Below are positions 54,145 to 62,726 of a DNA stretch of 64,000 nt, in pieces. A program made the translations under genes and the position numbers. Within the stretch, counting starts at the first letter, position 1. Each line of letters opens with the position of its first letter. The DNA is from Hyunsoonleella pacifica (GTDB lineage: Bacteria; Bacteroidota; Bacteroidia; Flavobacteriales; Flavobacteriaceae): positions 372,001 to 436,000 of the forward strand of contig NZ_SIRS01000002.1 in the NCBI RefSeq assembly GCF_004310335.1. Direction: 5' to 3'. The notes under the pieces are model-generated. The model did no database searches. It was not told the DNA's origin and was given only the letters and a program-made list of their open reading frames with translations.

Positions 54145-55068
54145 TTAATTAATAATTTTAACTCCTTTAGTATTAATTTTTGATACGTGTATATCAAAAT
54201 TTATACTTGATGATGCGTAAACCTCTTGCATTGCGTCTTTAACTTTATTTGCATTTTCCAGACCTTTACTTAATGTGAAAATTGAAGGTCCGGAACCAGA
54301 GATTCCAGCACCTAAGGCACCTGCATTTAATGATGCTTGTTTTACTTCAGTAAATAGAGGAATCAATTGACTTCTATAAGGCTCAACCACTACATCGGTT
54401 AAGGCACTTTTTATCAAATTATAATCACTAGTATGTAGTGCATGCACTAGGCTACCTAAATTTGCCCACTGTATTATAGCATTATTAAGAGGAACTTCTT
54501 TAGGAAGAATAGCTCTAGATTCAGATGTTTTTATTTCTATTTGTGGATGAATTATTGTTGCATATAAATCATCAGGAGAGGGAATTTCTAATATTTGTAA
54601 AGGCGATATACTTTTTACTAAAGTAAATCCACCGAAAAGAGCAGGAGCAAGGTTGTCAGCATGCTCGCACTTACTGGCTAATGCTTCTCCTTTTATAGCG
54701 AATTCCGTAAGTTGAGTCTTGTCAAATGGTCGACCTATCAATTCATTCATCCCAAAAACACTACCAACTGCACTTGCGGCACTACTGCCAATACCACTTC
54801 CTGGCTTTATATTTTTATAGATTTCAATTTCAAAACCAAAATCAACATCCAAATTCTCGTACATTGCTAATGCGGATACACCTGCAACATTCAATTCTGC
54901 TTCTTTAGGTAAATCAAAGCCTTCAATTGTTGATATAAAAATGCCTTTTTTGTCGATTTTTCTAATTACCATCTCATCTCCTACGTTATCCAAACAGAAG
55001 CCCATAACGTCAAATCCGCAAGATACATTGGCCACTGTGGCAGGAGAAAATAGTCTTATTTCATTCAT
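54145..55068 (-). CDS. thrB: Homoserine kinase
   Basis: GHMP kinase phosphorylating homoserine. The start giving MNEIRLFSPATVANVSCGFD matches the family N-terminus and gives 307 residues, the usual length. The ATP loop PGSGIGSSAASAVGS and late GAGISGSGPSIF are present. An upstream in-frame ATG at 55134, five bases from the thrA stop, would add a 22-residue extension (MELHKESDISCSSAAEHYLI...) not expected in the family. Confidence 0.95.
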   Translation of the reverse strand: MNEIRLFSPATVANVSCGFDVMGFCLDNVGDEMVIRKIDKKGIFISTIEGFDLPKEAELNVAGVSALAMYENLDVDFGFEIEIYKNIKPGSGIGSSAASAVGSVFGMNELIGRPFDKTQLTEFAIKGEALASKCEHADNLAPALFGGFTLVKSISPLQILEIPSPDDLYATIIHPQIEIKTSESRAILPKEVPLNNAIIQWANLGSLVHALHTSDYNLIKSALTDVVVEPYRSQLIPLFTEVKQASLNAGALGAGISGSGPSIFTLSKGLENANKVKDAMQEVYASSSINFDIHVSKINTKGVKIIN

Positions 55069-55139
55069 CTTTTTTATTAAATAATGTTCGGCTGCACTAC
55101 TACAGGAAATATCACTTTCTTTGTGTAATTCCATTTGTT

Positions 55140-57584
55140 TTAATTATTACCTAATCTTATAATATCAGCAAATAATCCTGACGCTGTAACATCTGCACCA
55201 GCACCAGCACCTTTAATAATCATAGGTTGTTGCGAATAACGTTCTGTGTAGAACATTACAATATTATCACTTCCTTCTAAGTTGTAAAATGGGTGTCCAA
55301 CAGGAACTTCTTGTAAGCTTACACTAGCTTTACCATTATCGAATTTCGCAACGTATTTTAGCTGACAATTATTTGCTTTAGCAGAAGCGTATAAACTTTG
55401 GTAATGTGCTTCATCAGCAATTAACGTTTTATAAAACTCCTCTACAGAACCACTTTCCAATCCTGATGGTGATAAGAAAGAAGTATTCTTAATATCTTCT
55501 AGGTTTAGTGTTACGCCACTTTCTCTGGCTAGAATTAAAATCTTACGAGCTACATCAACACCACTTAAATCTATTCTTGGATCAGGTTCAGTATAACCTT
55601 CAGCACCAGCTTGTTTTACTACATCATAAAATTTTGTAGTATCGCTAAAGTTATTAAATACAAAGTTTAAACTTCCAGAAAGTACAGCTTGTATTGAGGT
55701 AACTTTATCACCTGAAGCCACTAAGTTATTTAATGTATCTATAATTGGTAAACCTGCACCAACATTGGTTTCAAACAAAAATGGTGCATTATATTTTAGA
55801 GATAGCTCTTTTAATTCTTGATATTTTTCAAAATCGCTTGAGCAAGCAATTTTATTACAAGCTACAACTGCAATACTTTCTTTCAGGTATTTTTTGTAGA
55901 GATTTGCTACATCTGCATTGGCAGTGACATCTACAAAAATACTATTACGTAAATTCAATGCTTTTGCATTTTGGAAAAATCCTTCTAAAGAAGCAGTTTC
56001 CCCATTACTTAAGTCATCTTTCCAAGTTTTAAGATTTAAACCAGAAGCATCAAATATCATCTTTCTAGAATTTGATAATCCTACAACACGAAGATTGATT
56101 TTAAGGTTTTCTTTAAGATATTTTTTCTGCTGTTTTATTTGTTCTACTAAGCGTTCTCCAACATTACCAACCCCAGTAATAAATACATTTAATTGTTTTG
56201 TTATACTTTCAAAAAAGGCTTCATGTAACGTATTTAATGCTTTTTTTACGTCAGTTTCTTCTATAACAATTGAAATGTTTTTTTCAGAAGCACCTTGAGC
56301 GATAGCCCTAATATTAATATTGTTTTTTCCTAAAGATGAAAACATTTTACCACTAATGCCTTGGTGGTTCTTCATATTATCACCCACTAAAGCCAGGATT
56401 GATAAGTTAGTTTCAACTATAATAGGATCAATTTTATGAAGTGCAATTTCGTTTTCAAATGTTATATCTATGGCAGTTTTAGCAATTTCTACATCTTTTT
56501 CTTCTATACCTATACAAATAGAATGTTCTGAAGAAGACTGAGTGATTAAAATAACATTGATTTTCTCGTTAGAAAGTGTTTCAAATAAACGTTTAGAAAA
56601 TCCAGGAATACCTACCATGCCACTTCCTTGAAGGGTTAACAAAGCGATGTTAGAAATATTACTAATACCTTTAACAGGCTTGCTTGAAATCTCAGGTCTA
56701 TTGGAAATTATAGTACCAACGGCCTCAGGCTCCATAGTATTTTTAATATGAATAGGTATATCTAAATCTAATACAGGTTGTACGGTAGGAGGGTAGAGTA
56801 CTTTTGCTCCAAAATGTGACAACTCCATAGCTTCTTGATATGAAATACTCTGTATAGGTTGTGCTTGTTTTACTAATTTAGGATTAGTTGTAAACATACC
56901 GCTTACATCTGTCCAAATTTCTAGTTGTTCTACATGTAATGCTGCAGCAATAATAGCAGCAGTAAAATCTGAACCACCACGCCCTAATGTAGTTTGTTCT
57001 CCAAATGTAGAGTTGGCTATGAATCCGGGTAAAATAGTAATTGATTCTTTAGCTGAATCAAAATAGTCTTTTATATTATTGTTGGTAATTTTATAATCAA
57101 CCTCAGCTTTAGTAAAGTTAGAGTTTGTAATTACCAATTCTTGAGAATTCTTTCTATTTGCTGAAATATTTCTATTCTTCATGGTTTCAGCTATAATAAA
57201 AGAGGATAACAACTCTCCAAAGCTTACCAATTTATCAGAAGTTTTAGGAGACACTTCATTAATCAAAAATATACCTTCTAATAAACTATATAATTCGCTT
57301 AATTTTTTCTCAGCGTATGCTAAAATAGAAGTATTATTATCAGTATTTAATTCTTTAATAATTGAGTAATGTATAGTTTCAATGGTTTTAAATGTGTCTT
57401 TAAAACTATCGTCCTTACTTTGTGCTTGTCGTCCTGCTAATAACAGTTTATCAGTTATACCACCAACAGCAGAAACCACACATACTACTTTACTATCTTG
57501 TGCATAAGATTGTAATATACTTATGACTTTATTTATATTTTTTGAAGAACCTACAGAAGTTCCTCCGAATTTTAAAACTTTCAT
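55140..57584 (-). CDS. thrA: Bifunctional aspartate kinase / homoserine dehydrogenase
   Basis: First and third steps of the aspartate pathway to threonine. 814 residues. The aspartokinase starts at MKVLKFGGTSVGSS; two ACT-like regulatory segments lie at about 310-450 (VGDNMKNHQGISGKMFSSLG is in the second). The homoserine dehydrogenase begins at FITGVGNVGERLVEQI, with VACNKIACSS and the substrate loop GYTEPDPRIDLSG. Enzyme feedback by threonine is typical of this fusion, and the leader upstream suggests transcriptional control too. Confidence 0.97.
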   Translation of the reverse strand: MKVLKFGGTSVGSSKNINKVISILQSYAQDSKVVCVVSAVGGITDKLLLAGRQAQSKDDSFKDTFKTIETIHYSIIKELNTDNNTSILAYAEKKLSELYSLLEGIFLINEVSPKTSDKLVSFGELLSSFIIAETMKNRNISANRKNSQELVITNSNFTKAEVDYKITNNNIKDYFDSAKESITILPGFIANSTFGEQTTLGRGGSDFTAAIIAAALHVEQLEIWTDVSGMFTTNPKLVKQAQPIQSISYQEAMELSHFGAKVLYPPTVQPVLDLDIPIHIKNTMEPEAVGTIISNRPEISSKPVKGISNISNIALLTLQGSGMVGIPGFSKRLFETLSNEKINVILITQSSSEHSICIGIEEKDVEIAKTAIDITFENEIALHKIDPIIVETNLSILALVGDNMKNHQGISGKMFSSLGKNNINIRAIAQGASEKNISIVIEETDVKKALNTLHEAFFESITKQLNVFITGVGNVGERLVEQIKQQKKYLKENLKINLRVVGLSNSRKMIFDASGLNLKTWKDDLSNGETASLEGFFQNAKALNLRNSIFVDVTANADVANLYKKYLKESIAVVACNKIACSSDFEKYQELKELSLKYNAPFLFETNVGAGLPIIDTLNNLVASGDKVTSIQAVLSGSLNFVFNNFSDTTKFYDVVKQAGAEGYTEPDPRIDLSGVDVARKILILARESGVTLNLEDIKNTSFLSPSGLESGSVEEFYKTLIADEAHYQSLYASAKANNCQLKYVAKFDNGKASVSLQEVPVGHPFYNLEGSDNIVMFYTERYSQQPMIIKGAGAGADVTASGLFADIIRLGNN

Positions 57585-57618
57585 TTATCTAATGAATTGA
57601 AATTGAAATGTAAAATTT

Positions 57619-57644
57619 AAAAAAATGTAATTGTAAAAATTACA
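57619..57644 (-). terminator. Possible thr attenuator terminator
   Basis: On the minus strand TGTAATT / AATTACA with a five-base loop and seven T. The stem is AT-rich, so intrinsic strength is modest. It lies between the leader peptide and thrA. Confidence 0.5.
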
Positions 57645-57667
57645 CGTAAGCCTAGAATAATATATAA

Positions 57668-57775
57668 CTAATAACCCCAAAGGGTTGTTGTATTTGTAGT
57701 TGTAGCTAAAATAGTAGTTGTGTTTGAAGAAAATGTAAACACAGTTATAAATTTATTTTGGCTTAAATGATTCAT
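57668..57775 (-). CDS. thrL: Thr operon leader peptide
   Basis: 35 residues, MNHLSQNKFITVFTFSSN then TTTILATTTNTTTLWGY: 11 Thr and 2 Ile, with three Thr triplets. Located between the thr promoter and thrA with no other gene. This composition is hard to explain except as a Thr (and Ile) sensing leader. An ATG six codons earlier (57793) is in frame but lies at or before the predicted transcript start. The last Thr codon forms part of a hairpin AACCC/GGGTT (57673-57686). Confidence 0.85.
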   Translation of the reverse strand: MNHLSQNKFITVFTFSSNTTTILATTTNTTTLWGY

Positions 57776-57795
57776 TTTCGTTATATAAAACATTC

Positions 57796-57826
57796 CAAAA
57801 GTATTACTTTTAGCCTAATAAAAAAA
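57796..57826 (-). promoter_or_regulatory. Promoter of the thr leader and operon
   Basis: On the minus strand TACTTTTG at 57803-57796 is an exact TAnnTTTG; 19 bases upstream lies a T run (TTTT, 57826-57823) in place of TTTG. Transcription would begin near 57788, about 12 bases before the leader ATG. Confidence 0.6.
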
Positions 57827-57926
57827 CTAAACTTATTTTTTTGCAAGATTCTTATCATCGCTAAATTTTCATTTAAAAAAAACGACTAAATGCGAAAAGA
57901 ATTGAAAGATTGATAATTGATATTTT

Positions 57927-59483
57927 ATGAAGATATTTTCTAAAGAACAAATATATGCAGGGGATAAACTCACTGCAGATCGACAAAACATTACTTCAAC
58001 TGAATTAATGGAAAGAGCAGGCACTCAAATTTTTAATTGGATGCATGCGCGTATGCAAGGTGCACAAGTGCCTGTGCATGTGTTTTGTGGTATTGGGAAT
58101 AATGGGGGTGATGGTTTGGTTTTGGCAAGACATTTGGTAACACATGGTTACAATGTACATACCTATGTTATTAATTACAGTGATAAGCGTTCAAAGGATT
58201 TTTTAATTAATTACGATAGAATAAAAAACGTTACAAAAAAATGGCCAACACTTTTAAAATGTACTGAAGATTTCCCAGAGATACATCCAGATGATATTAT
58301 TGTTGATGCAGTTTTTGGCATTGGTTTAAACAGACCTGTTGCAGACTGGGTAAAAAAATTATTTCAGCACTTTAAAACGACCAAAGCTTTTACTTTATCT
58401 ATTGATATTCCTTCTGGATTGTATACTGACAAGATTGTAGAAGATCCTGAAGCTGTTGTTTATGCAGGTTTTACGTTAAGTTTTGCCTCACCCAAGTTGG
58501 TGTTCTTTTTGCCTGAAACAGCTAAATATACTGTGCAATGGGAAATTTTAGATATTGGTTTAGATCCAGAATATTTGTATACAACTGAGACAGAAGCGCA
58601 ACTTATTGGTAAGCATGAAGTGTTGCCAAATTATATTCCTAGAGATAAGTTTTCTCACAAAGGACAATTTGGTCATGCTTTAATTATTGGCGGAAGCTAT
58701 GGGAAAATAGGAGCTGTAACCTTAACGAGTAGAGCAGCATTATCTGCTGGTGCTGGACTTGTATCTGCTTATGTACCCAAATGTGGTTATTTGCCTTTAC
58801 AGTCTTCCTTTCCTGAGGCTATGGTAATTACAGATGCTGATGAAGAAAATATATCTTCAATTAATTTTGAAATTGAACCTACTGTAGTTGGTCTAGGAAT
58901 AGGAATGGGAATGGAAACAAAGACCATTACAGCTTTTGAAGGGTTTTTAAAATCTAATAAAGTACCCTTAGTTATTGATGCAGATGGGCTTAATATGTTG
59001 GCTAAAAAGAAAGCGTTATTAAAGCTATTACCTGAAAATACTATTGTAACACCGCATCCAAAAGAACTAGAGCGACTAATTGGTGCTTGGAAGGATGATT
59101 TTGAAAAGCTTAAAAAGGTAAAAGCCTTTGCAAAAAAATATAAACTGATTATTGTTATAAAAGGCGCCAATACTATAACTGTATTTAATGAGAGGCTTTT
59201 TGTTAATACAACAGGGAACCCTGGTTTATCTACTGCGGGTAGCGGAGATGTATTAACAGGTATTATAACTGGATTATTGGCGCAAGGTTATCATCCATCA
59301 GTTGCTGCAATTTTTGGAGTGTATTTACATGGAAGGTCTGCTGATATTGCAGTAGAAGATTTTGGGTATCAAAGTTTGATGGCAAGCCATGTGATTGATT
59401 ATTTGGGGGAAGCCTTTATAGATTTATTTAAGCAGCCTGAACCACAACAACAAACTCAACAAGAACCTGATGAGAATGACTAA
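57927..59483 (+). CDS. nnr: Bifunctional NAD(P)HX epimerase/dehydratase
   Basis: Repairs hydrated NAD(P)H. 518 residues in two halves. The YjeF_N epimerase domain comes first: FCGIGNNGGDGLVLARHL, DAVFGIGLNRP and SIDIPSGLYTD. The ADP-dependent dehydratase (YjeF_C/ribokinase-like) starts at about 230: GHALIIGGSYGKIGAVTL, DADGLNML, TPHPKEL, GNPGLSTAGSGDVLTGII. A Gln-rich C-terminal tail (PEPQQQTQQEPDEND) is unusual. Divergent from the thr operon. Confidence 0.96.
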   Translation: MKIFSKEQIYAGDKLTADRQNITSTELMERAGTQIFNWMHARMQGAQVPVHVFCGIGNNGGDGLVLARHLVTHGYNVHTYVINYSDKRSKDFLINYDRIKNVTKKWPTLLKCTEDFPEIHPDDIIVDAVFGIGLNRPVADWVKKLFQHFKTTKAFTLSIDIPSGLYTDKIVEDPEAVVYAGFTLSFASPKLVFFLPETAKYTVQWEILDIGLDPEYLYTTETEAQLIGKHEVLPNYIPRDKFSHKGQFGHALIIGGSYGKIGAVTLTSRAALSAGAGLVSAYVPKCGYLPLQSSFPEAMVITDADEENISSINFEIEPTVVGLGIGMGMETKTITAFEGFLKSNKVPLVIDADGLNMLAKKKALLKLLPENTIVTPHPKELERLIGAWKDDFEKLKKVKAFAKKYKLIIVIKGANTITVFNERLFVNTTGNPGLSTAGSGDVLTGIITGLLAQGYHPSVAAIFGVYLHGRSADIAVEDFGYQSLMASHVIDYLGEAFIDLFKQPEPQQQTQQEPDEND

Positions 59484-59494
59484 CGAATAGAAAT

Positions 59495-59523
59495 AAAAAA
59501 AGCCGCATATTGCGGCTTTTTTT
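59495..59523. terminator. Bidirectional terminator after nnr
   Basis: AGCCGCA / TGCGGCT flanked by A and T runs, three-base loop. Suits both nnr and the convergent TlpA-like gene. Confidence 0.9.
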
Positions 59524-59542
59524 ATGTATGTTATCTGAGTTT

Positions 59543-60919
59543 TCAAATATTAAGTCCTTTAAATACGTTTCTTAACTCTGGATCTGATGGTCTCGGTGCA
59601 TTAGCGTCAACTATATTTCCATTTGGGTCAATTAGTATAAACCTTGGTATACCTTGAATCTCATAGTCTTTTACAAATTTGGAATTCCAGTCGTTATCAG
59701 CAAATAATTGAATTCCACCTAGCTCCTTATCGTTTATCATGGTTTCCCATTTTGAAAAATCTTTTTCCTTGTCAATAGAAACGCTTACAAACTCAATATT
59801 TTTATTATGAAAATCTGTTTCAACTTCTTTTAAAGATGGGATTTCTCTAATACAAGGGCCGCACCATGTAGCCCAAACATCAACATAAACGTACTTGCCT
59901 TTTAAATCGTCTAAAGATGTGGTTTGTCCATTATGATTTCTATAATTAACAAATTTTGGAGAAGGTTTCCCTTTAGATAAACTAGTTAGCTTTATGTACC
60001 TTTCTTTAACAAGAGCATTGTTTTTTTCGTTATCAGAGTAATTAGAGAATAATTTGTAAAAACGTTCTATGTCTTTTGTAAAGCTCATACTATTTGTAGC
60101 AAAAGTAAAGAGCATGTCATTTTTAATATTCTGGTTTTCAATATTACTTACAGTTTTTAAATAAGCTATATCAAGGTCTAAGCTGTCTTTTTTCGATAAA
60201 ATCTGTGCGTCACTTTTAATTTTACTAGATACAAGCAACTTGTAATTCTCTGAGAAAAAGTAATCGTCTTCATTAAAGTAATCTAAGTTTTCAAGTTCAT
60301 TTAAAAAATCAGAAGATACTTTAAAATCATTTTTTTTAGTTACATAAGTATGATACTTTTCATATTCACTCAACCTTGCTAAATAATTATACTTTAGGTC
60401 TCTTTTTTCTAAGGTTTTAAAGCTATCAGGTATACCTGAAAAAGATTCTAGGATGCTATCGCTAGATTTTTTGATACTCTGAAATTTAGATTTGTATTCA
60501 GTTTCATCTAATGAGTATGTATCCCAGCGATTTCCAAGTAGTTTTTTTTCATTTTTATTCTTTTTCAATAAATAAGTATTCACAGATCCTCCTTCTCCAG
60601 AAAATACAAGTGTATTATCGATATCTTTCACATCGTAACTTACATTTAATTTATACCCGGGTTGTATATGTATAAATATAGGATTCGTGCCATCAAAAAT
60701 CACATAAGAGTTTTTATCTGCGTCTAAGGTATCGGTAAAAGTGCCGTCTGCTAAAACATTTAGAGGTTCACTAAAAGTTCTATCAAAACTATTTATGGTA
60801 ACTACTCCTTTTCTATTCATTATTTTTCCTGAAATTATAGCATAATCTACCGGTTTGTTTTCCTTTTGATTACAAGCAAAAAACGTAATTAAAATTAGAG
60901 TGATTAGAATTTTTTTCAT
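59543..60919 (-). CDS. TlpA-like thioredoxin-fold lipoprotein
   Basis: 458 residues. Lipoprotein signal MKKILITLILITFFAC with Cys16. The N-terminal beta-rich part (about 28-120) resembles the DUF4369-type domain in such proteins. A helical middle follows, and a C-terminal TlpA/AhpC-TSA domain has WCGPC at 352-356 in VYVDVWATWCGPCIREIP and the cis-Pro in IQGIPRFILID. Probably a periplasmic disulphide reductase; the partner is unknown. Confidence 0.92.
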   Translation of the reverse strand: MKKILITLILITFFACNQKENKPVDYAIISGKIMNRKGVVTINSFDRTFSEPLNVLADGTFTDTLDADKNSYVIFDGTNPIFIHIQPGYKLNVSYDVKDIDNTLVFSGEGGSVNTYLLKKNKNEKKLLGNRWDTYSLDETEYKSKFQSIKKSSDSILESFSGIPDSFKTLEKRDLKYNYLARLSEYEKYHTYVTKKNDFKVSSDFLNELENLDYFNEDDYFFSENYKLLVSSKIKSDAQILSKKDSLDLDIAYLKTVSNIENQNIKNDMLFTFATNSMSFTKDIERFYKLFSNYSDNEKNNALVKERYIKLTSLSKGKPSPKFVNYRNHNGQTTSLDDLKGKYVYVDVWATWCGPCIREIPSLKEVETDFHNKNIEFVSVSIDKEKDFSKWETMINDKELGGIQLFADNDWNSKFVKDYEIQGIPRFILIDPNGNIVDANAPRPSDPELRNVFKGLNI

Positions 60920-61007
60920 GTCTGATTTTTAAATTTTTTACGAAAATATATATTTAGTTCTATTATAAGGTTTTAATTAACAATAGTTTAAAGTGTTGTT
61001 AACTATT

Positions 61008-61862
61008 TTACAGTTTATGGATTAAATCTTGATATTTTACAGTTTTTGGAATTATATCTAATGCTTTAAGTTCTTTTTGAACATTTATAATTGTTTGTTC
61101 ATCTATTAGTTCTTGAGACCATTCTGTTATGGTTAACCAATCTTGTACATCTTCAATTTGTTGGTTGTATCTATTAGCTATCATTCTATCTATACTTGGT
61201 ATATCTTTAAATTCTGATGTGGTTGCATTGATAATGTTCAATATAGTTTTTAAATCCTCTTCATTTTTTTCAATAAAACTTTCATTTACAGCAATTACAA
61301 AACATGGCCAAGGAGATGGACAATCATCAATCCTTCTAAAAACTCCATCATCAACTAAAGGTTTTGTGGTGTACTTTTCCCAAAGAAAATAGTCTGCATT
61401 GCCATTAGTTAGGCCTTCAACTGCTCCATCTAAATTTTTTATTACTTCAAAATTTAAGTCTTTTTCTAAGTTCCATGCGTTGTTTTCTGCATTTATATAT
61501 GCCATTAAGTGAGAACCAGAACCATATCTGCTTATGGCTGCCTTAGTGCCTTTTAAATCTTCAATTGTTTTATATTTAGAATGATGTGCTACATGAACAC
61601 CCCAAATAAGTGGGGTTTCAACAAATGTTTGCACAATTTTACTTGGGTTTCCTGCAATAATATCTTTTATGATGCCTTCAGTTAGAATTACTGCAATATC
61701 AATATCTCCTTCGCGAAGTCCTTTACACATTGCTCCTGTACCGCCGTGATAATCGTGCCAACGAAGATTTATACCTTCATTTTTATACTCGCCATTTTTG
61801 AGTGTTAAATACCAAGCTAAGTTAAAATGCTCTGGTACACCGCCAATATTTACTGTTTTCAT
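61008..61862 (-). CDS. Signal-less periplasmic-binding-protein-like protein
   Basis: 284 residues with the type II periplasmic binding protein fold but no signal peptide or lipobox: MKTVNIGGVPEHFNLAWYLT from the start. Domain features are DIDIAVILTEGIIKDIIAG, DLKGTKAAISRYGSGSHLMAY and NLDGAVEGLTNGNADYFLWEK. No ABC ATPase or permease is nearby. It resembles the CA3427-like group of cytosolic PBP-fold proteins; an NMT1/ThiY-like or MqnA-like enzyme role is an alternative. Its ATG directly follows the phosphorylase stop. Confidence 0.8.
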   Translation of the reverse strand: MKTVNIGGVPEHFNLAWYLTLKNGEYKNEGINLRWHDYHGGTGAMCKGLREGDIDIAVILTEGIIKDIIAGNPSKIVQTFVETPLIWGVHVAHHSKYKTIEDLKGTKAAISRYGSGSHLMAYINAENNAWNLEKDLNFEVIKNLDGAVEGLTNGNADYFLWEKYTTKPLVDDGVFRRIDDCPSPWPCFVIAVNESFIEKNEEDLKTILNIINATTSEFKDIPSIDRMIANRYNQQIEDVQDWLTITEWSQELIDEQTIINVQKELKALDIIPKTVKYQDLIHKL

Positions 61863-62726
61863 TTAAATTCTTTCTAATGTATAGGTAATTAAATTTTCTA
61901 TGGTTTTAAGTGGATTTTCACTAAATGTACCATTAGCTCTATTGGCAATTATGGCGTTTAAGGATATAGCGTTATGCCCTAGTAATTTAGATAAACCATA
62001 AATTCCTGAGGTTTCCATTTCTAAATTTGTGATTTTAGTGTTCTTATAACGAAAGCTGTCTATTTTTTTATTAAGTAAACTATCTTGTAGTGGTAACCTT
62101 AAAACACGCCCTTGTGGACCATAGAACCCATTTGCTGTAGCTGTTACCCCTTTGACGGTAGCAACACTTTCAAATTTTGATAGTAGTGCTTTTGATCCTT
62201 CTATTATTATTGGCTTTGCTTTGGTAGCACTCCATTGGGTATGTTGTACAAAAGCAGCTTCAATATCTGCATTAGAAATATTTTCTGTTTGATAGGAGTG
62301 AAGCATTCCATTTAAATCTATAGCATATCGACTTATTAGGAAAGAATCAATAGGGATATCTGGTTGCAGTGCGCCAGAAGTCCCAATTCTAATAATATTT
62401 AAACTGTTTAACTGCTTGTTAACGGTTCTTGTTTCAAAGTTAATATTTACTAAAGCATCTAATTCATTTAATACAATATCAATATTATCTGTACCAATAC
62501 CTGTAGATATTACTGAGATTCTTTTATTATTAATTGTTCCTGTTTGGGTTTTAAATTCTCGCTTTTGAGTTTCAAACTCTATACTGTCAAAATGCTTTGT
62601 TATTAAATCAACTCTATCTTGATCTCCTACTAATATTATTGTATCTGCAATAGCATTAGGTTTTAGATTAAGATGATAAATGCTGCCATCTGGATTTAGA
62701 ATGAGTTCTGAAGCTTTAATTTGCAT
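61863..62726 (-). CDS. Nucleoside phosphorylase (uridine phosphorylase-like)
   Basis: 287 residues of the PNP/UDP phosphorylase superfamily: IILVGDQDRVDLITKHF, VISTGIGTDNIDIVLNELDA, IIRIGTSGALQPDIPI, and the substrate/ribose motif ITNLEMETSGIYGLS. The MEMES-like motif is NLEMETSG. The Arg in the RIGTSG loop suggests phosphate binding. Base specificity is not certain. It overlaps the DUF1835 gene by 11 bases and abuts the PBP-like gene, so the three are one translation unit. Confidence 0.9.
   Translation of the reverse strand: MQIKASELILNPDGSIYHLNLKPNAIADTIILVGDQDRVDLITKHFDSIEFETQKREFKTQTGTINNKRISVISTGIGTDNIDIVLNELDALVNINFETRTVNKQLNSLNIIRIGTSGALQPDIPIDSFLISRYAIDLNGMLHSYQTENISNADIEAAFVQHTQWSATKAKPIIIEGSKALLSKFESVATVKGVTATANGFYGPQGRVLRLPLQDSLLNKKIDSFRYKNTKITNLEMETSGIYGLSKLLGHNAISLNAIIANRANGTFSENPLKTIENLITYTLERI

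Noticed and set aside
57673-57686. AACCC/GGGTT hairpin as the thr terminator
   Set aside because: It lies inside the leader ORF and has no T tract; the stem at 57619-57644 is the better candidate.
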